Shown here: positions 24,879-34,826 of the stretch, one piece after another
Layout of the letters: each line of letters opens with the position of its first letter
Position numbering within the stretch: position 1 is the first letter of the stretch
Source of the DNA: Bacillota bacterium
GTDB taxonomy: Bacteria; Bacillota; Sulfobacillia; Sulfobacillales; JAIMBI01
DNA: 46,038 nt
NCBI GenBank assembly: GCA_021846505.1
Contig: JAJZWV010000027.1
Coordinates: 1-46,038 of the forward strand
Direction: 5' to 3'
The notes under the pieces: generated by a model
What the model saw: only the letters and a program-made list of their open reading frames with translations
The model's database searches: none
Told to the model about the DNA's origin: nothing
Program-made: the position numbers and the translations under genes

Positions 24879-26469
24879 TCAAGCTGGCGGGCCGCCGGGG
24901 CGGCGATGTCCTCGTAGAACCGCCAGCGGCAGCCGCACGCCCTTCAGCACCGCGCGCAAGATGTCAATGGGCATCCGCCCCTGCTGGAGGATGGCGTCAT
25001 GAAAGGCCCGCTCCGCCATGCCGCGCTGCACTGCCAGCTCGCGGTGCAGCGCTCGGAACTGGAGCGCCCCGATGAGATAGGCACACTGGCACAGCGGCCC
25101 GTACCCGCCCTCAAATAGGTGCCGCACCTCCCCGCAGGCGTGGTCCGGCTCGTGGCCCACCCGCTCGATGAGCAGCGCCACCGCCTCGTCGGCCGTCATC
25201 TGGCCCAGGTGGAACCCCAGCGTGTAAATCCTCCGTGCCGAGTGGTGCATGCGCCAAGACAGCATGCCGATGCGCTGCTCGGCCCGCTCGTTGAACCCGA
25301 GCTCCCAGTAGCGCATCTCCCAATAAAACGCCAGGCCTTCGACCCAGAACGCACTGCGAAGCAGCTGGCGGTGCGTCTGGTGGCTGGCCGTCATGTACTG
25401 CTGGAGGCAGTGGCCGGGCAACAGCTCGTGGAACACCGTGGAGCGCGAAAAGTACCGGTTGTTGCCGCGCAGGCTCATCATGGGCTCCTCGTAGCTCATG
25501 GTGTCGGTGGGGCAGGAGATTTGAATCACCTCACCCCCCAGAACAAACAGGTTGATGCGCTGCCGATCGGGAGTCATCATCGCCGTGCGCCACGCTTCCT
25601 GGGCGAGGGCGGGAATGGTCACGAGGTGGTGTGCCTCTGCAAACTGAACGCTTTCGGCCGCCAGCTCATCAGTGACCGGGGGCTGGGCCCCGGGCGGCCC
25701 GCACACGTTTTTCACGCACTCCAGCGCGGGGTGCCAGTCGTCCCGGAAGCCAAGCTCTCGGGACGCCCGCACCATCTCCCGCTCGCACCACCAAAGCTCC
25801 CGCCGCGCGATGTCCGCCAGCTCCTCCGGCGTGCAGGCAGTGACTTCGCCGGCCAATCCGACCAAGAGGGCGTCCCAGCCAATGGGCCGGCCCACTATAG
25901 TGCGAGGGGATCTGGGCGCGGCCCCGTCGTCCGAGAGACGCTGACGGTACTCTGCGAGCGCCTGTTCCACCTCGCGATACGGGGCGGTCGCCCACCAGGT
26001 CAACACGGGTCATACCCGTGGCAAAAGGCGAACCACTCTTGGAGTGCGGCGGACACTGGGCGGCACATCGGCCTCGGACAGCCGCGCCACGCAGGCGCGC
26101 ACCTGGGCCGCCAGCTCCGATGAGCCCCGGGCCGTCCGCTGGGCATCCACCGGCTCCCGGCGGCGGCGCCTGCGCCCACTCGCCAACCGGTGCGGCAAAT
26201 GGCACGACGTCGGCCGCCGCCGCGCGCTCCTCCCCCTGGCGGGCCACTGCGTGCAGCTGAGCCACCGTGTGCCGCTGCAGCAGCAGCGCGTCTGTCAGCG
26301 CGGGCGCGTCGAGGCCGTCCGCGTCCAGCGCCGCCAAGGCGGCCCGCCACTCCGCGCAGTACTGCTGCAGCCGAGCAGCCTGGGCCCGGGGACCCCGGCA
26401 CCCGATAGGTGCGCAGCAAGCGGGCCACGTCCGCGCGGTACCGCTCCACATCTCACGGAAAAAGGACAT
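24879..26469 (-). pseudogene. DUF885-family protein (putative metallopeptidase-like), N-terminal third frameshifted
   Basis: The intact part (GTG at 26006 to 24879, 375 codons) carries the DUF885 core with FHELLPGHCLQQYM (HExxxGH-like motif), AFWVEGLAFYWE and GYGPLCQCAYLIGALQ. Upstream, family text continues but jumps between frames: MSFFREM | VERYRADVARLLRTYR | ARLQQYCAEWRAALAALD...GEWAQA | REPVDAQRTARGS...SVRRT | LQEWFAFCHGYDP | VLTWWATAP. That is about five frame changes in 460 bases. The true start is probably ATG at 26467-26469, eight bases after AAGGAG. Function is unproven; the HE..GH motif suggests zinc hydrolase activity. The 375-codon part lacks about 150 residues and is unlikely to work alone. 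Confidence 0.72.
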
Positions 26470-26698
26470 GCCCCCACTCCTTCTGGGTATCTTCCGCCCC
26501 GCGGCCCGGCGCCGATCGGGGATGCGCACGCTCCACGATGGCACCGCGGCCGGTCTGACGGGCACCCAGGTCCCCTCACCGCCCCAGCAGGAACTTCTCG
26601 CCGTGTGCCGAAGTCGTCACGGCAAATCGAAGCGACGGGTCAGGCCCGCGTCTCGCATGCGGCCGCCGCGAATGGGTCCGGCAAGGAGGCGCCCCAGC

Positions 26699-27214
26699 AT
26701 GACGAACTGTGCGTGGTGCGGCAGAACGGCAGCCGCCCGGGATGCCTTTTGCACCGGCTGCGGCCAGCCGCTGTACGAAGCACCGCCCGCTCCGTGTGAG
26801 GCGTGTGGCGCAGCCCTCCCGCCGGACGCGGCGTACTGCGGGAGGTGCGGAGCCCTCCGCCACCGGCAGGATTCGGCGCGCTGGCAGCCCCCTCGCGAGG
26901 AGCTCCCCCGGACACCTCCGCCGTCCTGGCGCATCGCGGGCCTTGGCTTGGGCGTGGCCACGGCCTCGCGGCTGGCTCTGTGGCTATGGCCCGTCGCCAA
27001 CCTGTTGGACCACTCGTTTTCCATCAGCCAAGCCGCGGCATGGTGCACAGTGAGCCCCAGCCGGCCGGGTTTGGCCGCGGTAGCGCGCATGGCCTGCCAG
27101 GCCAGCAATACTGGCCAGCTGCTTGTGCAGGTAGGGGTGGGCCTTGGGGGGCGCGCTGGTCCTGGTCGGGACGTTTTCGGCCAGCGGACGCGCTCGCAAG
27201 CGGGCCGCCGGTGA
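26699..27214 (+). CDS. Double zinc-ribbon protein with membrane segment, probable frameshift near the end
   Basis: ATG at 26699 follows AAGGAGG. The N-terminus holds two zinc ribbons with CxxC knuckles: CAWCG, CTGCG, CEACG and CGRCG within the first 52 residues. A Pro/Arg linker and a hydrophobic segment (LGLGVATASRLALWLWPVANLL) follow. In the present frame the end is arginine-rich and stops at 27212-27214. Removing one G from the G6 run near 27147-27152 would instead give GGALVLVGTFSASGRARKRA and a stop at 27252-27254, a far more natural second membrane segment. Zinc-ribbon plus membrane proteins are common but functionally undefined. Confidence 0.6.
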   Translation: MTNCAWCGRTAAARDAFCTGCGQPLYEAPPAPCEACGAALPPDAAYCGRCGALRHRQDSARWQPPREELPRTPPPSWRIAGLGLGVATASRLALWLWPVANLLDHSFSISQAAAWCTVSPSRPGLAAVARMACQASNTGQLLVQVGVGLGGRAGPGRDVFGQRTRSQAGRR

Positions 27215-27475
27215 CCTGATGAGAGACGCCTCGGCCAGCCAGCGACCGAGATAGGCGCCCCACGCTATGCCCGGTTCACACCGCCGCGCCCGCCGTGCAG
27301 TCCTCCCCCGCATCCTTCCAGCCCAGCGCGCGACATGGATGGCTGCCGGCGAGGGGGCGCACGAAATGTTGAGCGTGCCGCACGCCAAGGCGGGGCCACC
27401 GGGGGTCACTGCCGCACGAGGCCCAGCGGCGAACAGATGGGCCGGGAGGTGGGCACGCCGAAGCGCCCTAGGATG

Positions 27476-29416
27476 TCAGCCCCGGGAGACTGGACGTCGT
27501 GATGCCCCCAGCCAGCGGTCAAACCACTCCAGCAGGCGCCGGTGGGCATCGATGCGGGTGCTCGGCCGGCCGCCGCGCAGAAACCCATGCGCCTCCTCCG
27601 GATAGCGGACCCACTCCACCGGCTTGCGGAGCCGCCGCAGCGCCACGAACAGCATCTCGGCCTCCGTGAGCGGACAGGTTTGGTCCTCTTCCCCGTGCAG
27701 GATCAGGAGGGGCGCCTGGATGCGGTGCACCAGTGCCAGCGGCGAGTGGGCGCGGTAGTGGTCGGGCCGCTCCCAGGGCTCTCCCCCCATATCCGTCTGC
27801 AGCGACTCCCAGTGGTCGGTCGTATACGCCAGCGTGGCCAAATCCGACATGGTCGACATCGTGACCGCGGCGCCAATCTCCGAGGGGTAGTGCGTCACCA
27901 TCCAGTTGGTCATGAAGCCGCCGTAGCTGCCCCCGTATACGCCCACGCGGCGGGGATCGGCCGCCCCCGCAGCCACGAAGTGGCGGATGAGGGCGACGCC
28001 GTCCTCGCCCTCTTGAAAACCCCAGTTGGCCTGCAGCAAGTCGGCAAACGCCTGGCCCCACCCCGCACTGCCGCGGAAGTTGGGCGCCGCCACCAGGTAG
28101 CCGTGGCTGGCCAGCATCACCTCGGCGAAGCTGAAGTAGGGCCCCACCGCCCCATGCGGACCGCCGTGAAAGTGCACCAAGAGGGGCCGGGGGCCTCCAG
28201 CCGGGTCCGGCGGCTCCCATACGACGCTCTCTATGGGCCCGGCCGGTGACGGCAGCGCCACCACCTGCGGGGCGGCCGGGAGGCGCCGCTCCTCGATCCA
28301 GGGGTTCAAATCGGTGAGCGGGGTCAATGCGCCCGTGGCCAGCGCGGCCACCGCCACCTCCGGCGGGCGGGTGGCTTCTAGCGCGAGCCCCACCACCCGG
28401 GTGCCATCGGGGGAGAGGCGCGCGCTGCTCACGTGCTTGACCAAGGGGGTCGTCTCACCCCCCAGCGACGTCGCCATCAGCCACTGCTGGCCCCCGACGC
28501 TGGCGGGCCAGAGCCAGCGCCCGTCGGGCAGATCGCGCGCTGCGCTGCCACGGGCGGGCACCATGCCTTGGCTGGCGCCGCGATCCACCGCGTGGGTGAG
28601 ACACCGCGCCTGGCTCTCACCGGTGCTGTCCACCATGCAGGTGGTAGTCGGCCGTCGAGCTAGTGGTCGCGGAGTGGTTGTGGAAAAACACCACCTGCCG
28701 GCCACTCCGCGAAAACACGGGCATCAGCGACACGCCGTCTTCCGCCGACAGGCGCGTCCACCGATCCTGCGGCCACTCCACCGTGTACACGTCCCACACC
28801 CACTCCAGGTCCCAGTCCGGACGCTGGCTCGTCACCAGCACCAATCGGCCGCCGTCCGGCGACCAGCTGGGGTGGAAGTGGTGCCGGTCGGGCGGCCCCA
28901 CCACGGACACGGCGCCGGTGGCTGTGTCAACCACCTGCACCTGCCACACCCGGTCGCCTAAAAACCCCGCGCCATTTAAGTCGTACCGCAGGCGGCGCAC
29001 CACGCGGGGCGATCGGGGGCCGCCGGCGCGGTCAGCACCTCCACCGCCACATGCCGGCTGTCCGGCGCCCACTCCACACTGCGGGGCGTGCCCGGCAAGG
29101 ACGCGATGCGCTCGGCCCCACCCCCGCGCGCATCCAGCAGGTACAGGCCCGCCTCATCACCGCGCGTGGCCAAAAACGCGAGCGCGTGCCCATCCGGAGC
29201 CCACGCGGGGCTGTGGCTGTGGCCGTCGTGGGTGAGGGGCCGCGGCGCACGATCCACGCCGGCTTCAAACAGCCGGCTCTGGGCGCGATCCCCCGACAGC
29301 GTGGTCACCGCATACACCACGCGCTCCCCGCGGGGATGCCAGTCGGGAGCGCTGGCGGAAGCTAAGCGGCCAACGTCCTCGGGGGCCAGGGGCTGGCCCG
29401 CGGATGAAATATCCAT
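27476..29416 (-). pseudogene. S9-family peptidase (acylaminoacyl/dipeptidyl peptidase type) with two frameshifts
   Basis: Three frames join into one protein of about 645 residues. Frame 1 starts at ATG 29416 (MDISSAGQPLAPEDVGRL) with propeller blades (WHPRGERVVYAV, WAPDGHALAFLA). It shifts at about 29008-29012, where one C appears lost from a C run, into frame 2 (RRLRYDLNGAGFL, SWSPDGGRLVLV). It shifts again near 28630, where one G appears gained, into frame 3. That frame carries the alpha/beta-hydrolase domain: VHFHGGPHG, GGSYGG (nucleophile Ser), GEEDQTC (Asp) and EEAHGF (His). The last 409 codons are intact with a complete catalytic triad, but without its start the enzyme is probably lost unless the indels are sequencing errors. 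Confidence 0.8.
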
Positions 29417-29549
29417 GGGGCCACTGTAGCCGGACGCCGGTAGCCTGTCGACCGCGCGCCACTGGATGGCCGCCGGGCGAGGCGCCGCGGCTGGTTTAGC
29501 GGGACCTAATCCTCCCCGCCGGCGGCCCGCCACCCCAAAGCCGCACGGC

Positions 29550-30509
29550 TCACAGCCAGCCGCGGCGGTGGAAGATGTAAATCATCACGGCCACCACCAG
29601 CAGCATCAGGAGGATCGTCAGCTCCTGACTGAAGGGCATGAACAGCTCCGGCATCGGGCGCAGGTTCATGCCGAAAAACCCGGTGATAAACGTGATGGGC
29701 AAAAAGATCGTGGAGAAGATCGTCAGGAACTTCATGACTTCGTTAAGCCGCATGGAGCGCTGGTTCAGCTGCAAGTCCACCAGCCCGGTCAGGTTATCGC
29801 GCAGGGCGTCAATGTTGTCGATGATGTGGTAGAGGCTCTCGTACACGTCCACAAACACGTCGGTGTCGCCGCCCGGCGCGGCGCCGCTCCGCCGCGCCAG
29901 CTGGCCGGCCGTGCGCCGCATCTCGGCAATGGTGAGGCGGAGGCTGTGGAGCTGGCGCCGCAGTGAAAACACGTGCCGCGCCCGATCTTGGCCGGTCAGC
30001 ACGCTGTCTTCCAGTTGGTCAAAGGCGTCGTCATAGCCATCCACCTGCTCCAAAAACCCGTCCGCGGCCCGCTGGCACAGCTCCGCGAGTAGCGCGCTGG
30101 GGCTCGCCAGCAGGTAGGGGCGGTCAGGCAGGTCCGCCGCCGCGGCCGCCAGCAGGGGCTCGTCCGCCGGGGCCACCGTGATGAGCAGCGACGGCGACAG
30201 CGCCGCCCGCACCAGCTGAGGGGTGCCGCTGTCGCGGGGCAGGTACACCGACAGCAGCCACACATCGCCACGGCGGTCCGCGCGGGCATGGCCGGTCCCG
30301 TCGCCCAAGAGCGCCACGACCTCCGGCGCCCATCCCAGCGGCGCAAGATTCTCGGCCACCGGGTCACCCGACGCCAGCGCGATCCAGCCGGTGGCGCCCT
30401 CGTCCAGGGGCGCTACCGGCCCGTGCTCGATGCGGTCCCCGCGCTTTACGTACACGGGCACCCGGTGGGGGCACGGCGAGTGCAGGTGGTCACGCCATCT
30501 AGGTAACAC
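29550..30509 (-). CDS. CorA-family divalent metal ion transporter
   Basis: About 319 residues. The C-terminal membrane part has two helices, and the first ends in the family signature GFFGMNLRPMPE (Gly-Met-Asn). Before it lie long helices with RLNEVMKFLTIFSTIFLPITFITG, the CorA pore helix, and the cytoplasmic alpha-helical domain. The protein should form a pentameric Mg2+, Co2+ or related channel in the membrane. GTG at 30507-30509 was chosen because it gives the usual family length. A longer frame reaches 30587 and a GTG further in is also possible, so the start is uncertain. No frameshift. Confidence 0.87.
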   Translation of the reverse strand: MLPRWRDHLHSPCPHRVPVYVKRGDRIEHGPVAPLDEGATGWIALASGDPVAENLAPLGWAPEVVALLGDGTGHARADRRGDVWLLSVYLPRDSGTPQLVRAALSPSLLITVAPADEPLLAAAAADLPDRPYLLASPSALLAELCQRAADGFLEQVDGYDDAFDQLEDSVLTGQDRARHVFSLRRQLHSLRLTIAEMRRTAGQLARRSGAAPGGDTDVFVDVYESLYHIIDNIDALRDNLTGLVDLQLNQRSMRLNEVMKFLTIFSTIFLPITFITGFFGMNLRPMPELFMPFSQELTILLMLLVVAVMIYIFHRRGWL

Positions 30510-30639
30510 ATGGCCCCCATGGTAGCAAATCCGGCCCGCCGTGTGGCGGCGGCGTGCTGCCGCCCAGGATGGGGATGGCCGGCGCAAGGTCGCCCGGCTC
30601 CCGATGGTGAGGAATAATCCACCGGATTGTGGTGGATTA

Positions 30640-30931
30640 TCACCCGGTGGCCTCGCACACTATTGTCATGGGACCTCCTGGGAGCAGCTGCTCCGCGAGG
30701 GCCGCGCGGGCGCTCTTCTGGAAACCTGGGTGCATGGCGAGCTGCGAACCGGCACTGGTGGCGGTCGAAGTCAAAACATCCCCCGCCGGGACCGGCAGCG
30801 CGCTCCGCAATTTTGACGGGCTCGCCCAGGACCAGGGGCTCTCGCTGGGCCTGATGCTTCACCTGGGAGACGAGGCCGTGGTAACGGGTCCCCGTACCGC
30901 GGCCATCCCCGCTGCGTGGCTGTTCTCCTGA
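30640..30931 (+). pseudogene. Remnant of an AAA ATPase of the DUF4143 family (C-terminal part)
   Basis: One frame carries GTSWEQLLREGRAGALLETW followed by VHGELR, the start of the DUF4143 domain. In another frame, a few bases on, comes ALVAVEVKTSPAGTGSALRN, then FDGLAQDQGLSLGLMLHLGD, its C-terminal nuclease-like end with E-V-K, stopping at TGA 30929-30931. The stretch between and the whole AAA domain with Walker motifs are missing. Family members are solitary ATPases of unclear, possibly defence-related, role. This copy is dead. Confidence 0.62.
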
Positions 30932-31057
30932 TCCTCCGCTCGATGGGCACGGCCGCGAAGATCGGGCACCCGGCTTGCCCACCGCGGCAGGCTTGATACC
31001 TGCTGGGCTTGACCAGAGGGGCATCCTGACAGCACACTCGCCGCAGGGAGGCGCACC

Positions 31058-32167
31058 ATGGCCCAGACAGCACCAGTCATCGCGGTAATCGGTGGGGGCT
31101 ACGCCGGCATTGCCGCCATCGGCGGCTTGGCTGGCCGCGGCCGCCCGCCCGCGGAGCTGCACCTGTTTGACCCCAGTCCCGGCCACCAGCTGATGCCGGA
31201 GCTTCCAAGCGCGCTGGACCCCGGCGATGACGTGGCGCGGCATGTGCTCCCGTTTCCGAAGTTGCTGGGCCACCGCTCCGTCCAGTGGCACCGCGTTCGC
31301 GTCGCGCAGGTCAATGCGGCGCAGCACACGCTCACCGATGAATCGGGCACACGCCATGCCTTTGACTGGGCGGTGGTGGCCGTGGGCACGACCACCTTTT
31401 GGCCGCCGGTGCCTGGCTTGGCGGCCCATGCGCTGCCCTTTCGCACAGCCACCGATGCCGAAGCCGTTAAAGCCGCGCTTAAGTCCCGGCGGCGGCTGGT
31501 CGTGGGCGGAGGCGGCCTAACCGGTGTGGAGCTTGCGGGGGAACTGGCCCCGCGCTACCACGTGGTGCTGGTGGAAGCGGCGCCGCGCCTGCTGCCCGGG
31601 CTGGGCCTCGGCCTGGCCCGGTACGCGGCCGAGCGCCTGGAGCGCGCCGGGGTTCGCGTGATGGCCGGCCAGCGCATCCGGGCAGTGACTGATCCGGATA
31701 TCCTGTTGGACGGTGGCGGCCGTATCCCCTATGACACCCTCATCTGGGCAGGTGGGGTCGCGGCACCGGCCGGGCCCGAGCTGCCGGGGGTCGCGCATGA
31801 TGAGCACGGCTACCCGCGGGCCGACGCCTGGGGGCAGGTGGCGCCCGGCGTGTTTGTGGCCGGCGACTTGTGGATCCACCGCAGCGCACGGGGCGGCATT
31901 TGGCCGCAAACGGCGCAGAGCGCCACGGCTGACGGCAAGTTTGCCGCCCAGACGATCTGGTCGCGCGTCGAACGCCGCCAACCCGGGCCCGCCTTTGAGC
32001 CCACGAACCATGGCATCTTGGTGTCCCTGGATCCCTCTAAAGGGGTGGGCTGGGTGGTGGACGAAGGCATTCCCGTGTGGGGCTTCGGTGCACGGGTGAT
32101 GAAAAACCTAGCCTTCAAACGCTACCGGCAGCAGGTGGCGCACGCCTTCGGCCGCCGCCGGCCCTAA
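31058..32167 (+). CDS. NDH-2-like FAD-dependent NAD(P)H:quinone oxidoreductase
   Basis: A 369-residue protein. ATG at 31058 follows AGGGAGG. The N-terminal FAD dinucleotide fold is VIAVIGGGYAGIAA (GxGxxG-like, 12-17). The NAD-binding fold is RRLVVGGGGLTGVELAGEL with a later acidic strand end (VVLVEAAPRLLPG). The second FAD motif is GVFVAGDLW. WAVVAVGTTTFWPPVPG and TLIWAGGV are the usual linking strands. Such enzymes (type II NADH dehydrogenases and relatives) pass electrons from NAD(P)H to quinone at the inner membrane face without pumping protons. The C-terminus lacks a long amphipathic anchor, so a soluble relative is also possible. Intact. Confidence 0.85.
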   Translation: MAQTAPVIAVIGGGYAGIAAIGGLAGRGRPPAELHLFDPSPGHQLMPELPSALDPGDDVARHVLPFPKLLGHRSVQWHRVRVAQVNAAQHTLTDESGTRHAFDWAVVAVGTTTFWPPVPGLAAHALPFRTATDAEAVKAALKSRRRLVVGGGGLTGVELAGELAPRYHVVLVEAAPRLLPGLGLGLARYAAERLERAGVRVMAGQRIRAVTDPDILLDGGGRIPYDTLIWAGGVAAPAGPELPGVAHDEHGYPRADAWGQVAPGVFVAGDLWIHRSARGGIWPQTAQSATADGKFAAQTIWSRVERRQPGPAFEPTNHGILVSLDPSKGVGWVVDEGIPVWGFGARVMKNLAFKRYRQQVAHAFGRRRP

Positions 32168-32267
32168 CCGGGGGCGGCGCTAGCCTGGTTGCCCTGGGAC
32201 CGCCGGCGCCCGTCGGCTGCCGCGCCCGGAGTGTGGCGCCTAGCCGGCTGGTGGGCTTCTCGCCACG

Positions 32268-32573
32268 ATGGCTCGTGTCCACATGTCGTTTCCCTTCCGG
32301 TACTTGTTTGAGAACCCGGACATGAGCCCCGAGGAGTGGCAGGCTATCTGCTGCGAGGGTTCCATCGTCAAGTACATCGTTCACGAACAATTCAAGACCG
32401 GCTGTACCGAGGAAGAGGCCACTCGGAAGCTCCACAGTCTCTGGCCCGACTTCTTTCTCCAGTACGCGCCCCGCTGGGCAAAAGCGGCGGTGGTGGCCCC
32501 GTGGGCGATGGACGGCACCACCCCGCCTGCGGCCGAGGCGCCGGAGCCCTCCGTCCCCGACCAAGGCCCTTAG
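32268..32573 (+). CDS. Hypothetical protein (about 100 aa)
   Basis: A natural-looking sequence (FRYLFENPDMSPEEWQAICC, then FKTGCTEEEATRKLHSLWPD), acidic, with three cysteines and no membrane segment. ATG at 32268 or 32283; neither has a strong ribosome site. The last 20 residues are Pro/Glu-rich. I do not recognise the family. A 7-bp hairpin follows the stop by 5 bases. Confidence 0.5.
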   Translation: MARVHMSFPFRYLFENPDMSPEEWQAICCEGSIVKYIVHEQFKTGCTEEEATRKLHSLWPDFFLQYAPRWAKAAVVAPWAMDGTTPPAAEAPEPSVPDQGP

Positions 32574-32578
32574 GCGCT

Positions 32579-32599
32579 GGAGGGCGCTTTGTGCCCTCC
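32579..32599 (+). terminator. Hairpin after the 100-aa gene
   Basis: GGAGGGC-GCTTTGT-GCCCTCC forms a perfect 7-bp stem with a 7-base loop, five bases after the stop. No T-run follows on either strand, so it is at best a weak or Rho-assisted terminator between convergent genes. Confidence 0.35.
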
Positions 32600-32626
32600 G
32601 GGACTTTGGGCCCATCCGTGGGTCGG

Positions 32627-33034
32627 TCAGGGGCCGGTCGAGGTGCTCTCCGCCAGCCGACCGAGGCGCTGCGCGTAGTCGTGCGGCGCTACGCGATACA
32701 TCACTCGCAGCAGGCGATACGACTCCGTAAGCGGGAGGTCCCACCACAGCTGGGTGCGCTGGCCAAACCCAATCCCGAGCCGCAGTGCCAGCGCCACGCG
32801 GTCGCGCTGGGGCGACAGGCCATCGACAGCCACCGCCCCGCCCGAGGGATGCAAGATCCCGGTCATCATTTTGATGGTGGTCGACTTCCCGGCGCCGTTC
32901 GCGCCGAGAAACCCGACGAACTCGCCCGCCTCCACCGCAAACGACAAGGGGCGGACGGCATGCGTGACGCGCCGCCGCGCTCCCCGCCCGCGGACAAACG
33001 TTTTCTCCAGCCGGTCGGCTGCGATAATGGGCAT
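32627..33034 (-). pseudogene. ABC transporter ATPase (COG4586 type), C-terminal half missing
   Basis: ATG at 33034 follows AAAGGAG. The 135-codon frame has Walker A (GANGAGKSTT, preceded by GEFVGFL) and the Q-loop segment FGQRTQLWWDLPL, which is characteristic of the COG4586 ABC-2 exporter ATPases. It ends abruptly at LGRLAESTSTGP. The signature motif LSGGQ, Walker B and the switch histidine are absent, so about 180 residues are missing and the protein cannot hydrolyse ATP. It is the third gene of a minus-strand operon with two broken permeases. Confidence 0.82.
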
Positions 33035-33058
33035 GGCGGCTCCTTTCTTCTGGGCGCA

Positions 33059-33867
33059 TTAGGTTCCGGTGCTGGCGTAGTGGCGGACACCGTAGTTCCA
33101 AAACTTCAGCGCCAGCACCATGGCGAGGGCCCCGGCGCCCGCCGCGGCCACCAGCGCGGACGGCCCGAGCCCTTTGTGCAGCACCACCAGCGCGGGTACG
33201 TAGCTGCCAAAGGCTACCGGCTAAACGGTGAAAAACAGGAGGCGGAGGCCGGCCGGATACACCGTCAGCGGAAACGTCGAGGCGGTCTGGGGGCCGTACA
33301 GCACCAGCGGCTGCAAATCATCGATGCGGGTGGTGAAAAAGCCGAGCGTCGCCACCGCCGTGACCAGCGCCATCCACACCAGGCTGCCCACCACCACCCC
33401 GACCCGCTGCTCCACCGCCGCGGCCAGGCCGGAGTGAGCCCAAAGTCTAGGAGAGATCCCGACACGGCCATGATGGCCACGCCCTCCACGATCCAGCCCA
33501 CCTGGTCCAAGTCGACGGACCGGCTCACCACCGTCGCCCAGGTGTGCACCGGCCGCATAAGAATCGCGTCAAACTCGCCGTGGACCAAGTAGCGGTCAAA
33601 GTCATTGAGCTCCGACAGAAACACGCGATACACGCCTGCCGCCGCCGCACTTAAGCCATACCGCAGCATCACTTGGCGGCTGGTCCACCCTATGATCCCA
33701 TGGACCCGGCTGACGAGGAGCAGGATCACTGCCAGCTCACCGGTGATCCTGATGAAGTTGAACACCAGTCCGAGCCAAAACTTGGCTCGGTAGATGGTGC
33801 GCCCGCGCAGCGTCACGCGCGTCATGGCCCGATAGAGCCGCTACGCCTCCCGCAGTTCGGCGATCAT
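33059..33867 (-). pseudogene. ABC-2 permease (COG3694 type) with two nonsense codons and a frameshift
   Basis: The original start is probably ATG 33865-33867, which overlaps the preceding permease's TGA as ATGA (MIAELREA). Codon 9 is TAG (33841-33843), where the frame otherwise continues RLYRAMTRVTLRGRT. Six-helix ABC-2 permease text follows (FWLGLVFNFIRITGELAVIL, FDRYLVHGEFDAILMRPV). Near 33420-33440 the frame shifts into AAVEQRVGVVVGSLVWMALV, then a second TAG interrupts LLFFTV*PVAFGSYVPALVV, after which the family text runs to TAA at 33059-33061. Three separate lesions make loss of function certain if the sequence is right. The partner ATPase lies 25 bases downstream. Confidence 0.8.
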
Positions 33868-34636
33868 CCGCCCTGCACCTCCAGACGCCGCTGTGCCATT
33901 TGGGTCAGCTTCCACGCCAACCCGCCCAAGATCCCGAGCCACACCACGGCCGACCACCACGCTCGGGGACTGGACACGCCCAGCCAGGTCGAGACCGGCA
34001 GGTTTACCAGCGTCTGAAACGGTGACCACGTCAGGGCCCGCTGCAGCGAGGACGGCATCAGCTGAATGGGCAACAGCTGCCCGCTCATGAAGATGCTGAG
34101 GCCCCGGAACACCCGGCGCACCCACCGAATCTCAATGGTCCAAAAAGCGGACAGACCCACGAGATAATGAAACAGGACCCCCATGAGCAAGGCGGTCGCC
34201 AAGGCGACCACACACAGTAGGGCGTGGCCCGCCGTGGCCAGGCTCCCCCAGCGAAACACCCCCCAACCGCGTGAAGCAGATAATCAGGGGGAAACTGCGA
34301 AAGGCTAGGTTGTACAGCCCTTCGCCCACACCCGACGCCATCATCCGCGGCACATACGGCACCGGCCGCGCCATCTCCAGCGCGACCGACCCGGTGCGAA
34401 CCTGCTGCGCGATGTCCAGCCCCGATGGCAGAAACACGCTGACCCACAGCACGGCTTGGCTGAGCGCAATATAGCTCTCCAGCTCCCGGGCATGAAAGGG
34501 CCCGAGCGTCCGGCCTTGGGTCGCCGCATGCCACAGGGCAATGTATATCAGGCCAAACAAAAAAGCTGCCCTGAGCGCCCAAATACGCCAGGTTCTTCAG
34601 AAAGGCCGCCCGGGCGACGGCAATCCGGGTCCTCAT
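33864..34636 (-). pseudogene. ABC-2 permease (COG4587 type) with two frameshifts
   Basis: ATG at 34636 follows GGGAGAG and gives MRTRIAVARAAFLKNLAYLG. The frame breaks in a T6 run near 34560, where removing one T restores FLFGLIYIALWHAAT. It continues through VRTGSVALEMARPVPYVPRMM, which is typical of this permease group, to a G6 run near 34255-34262. There it breaks again and resumes as FRWGSLATAGHALL to a TGA at 33864-33866. About six membrane helices are present in total. First gene of the three-gene exporter operon; the substrate is unknown. Both indels sit in homopolymer runs, so raw reads should be checked. Confidence 0.8.
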
Positions 34637-34826
34637 CGTGTTCTCTCCCGAGGGGAAGGCGTTAGCGAAGCGGCACTTTACCAGATGGGCGGAGGCCTCA
34701 CAAGCGCGGGCCGACCGTCGTGCCCACGCCGTCAGGCCCTGGACGCGCGGGGGTCCGCAGGGCCTTGACAGGCCCGAGGCTATGCCGCCCACCACCCGCG
34801 GCGTGTAATCCCGGCGTCGGCCGATA

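Noticed and set aside
30446-31429. Long minus-strand frame of 327 residues
   Set aside because: It is antisense to the NDH-2-like gene and has no recognisable domain.
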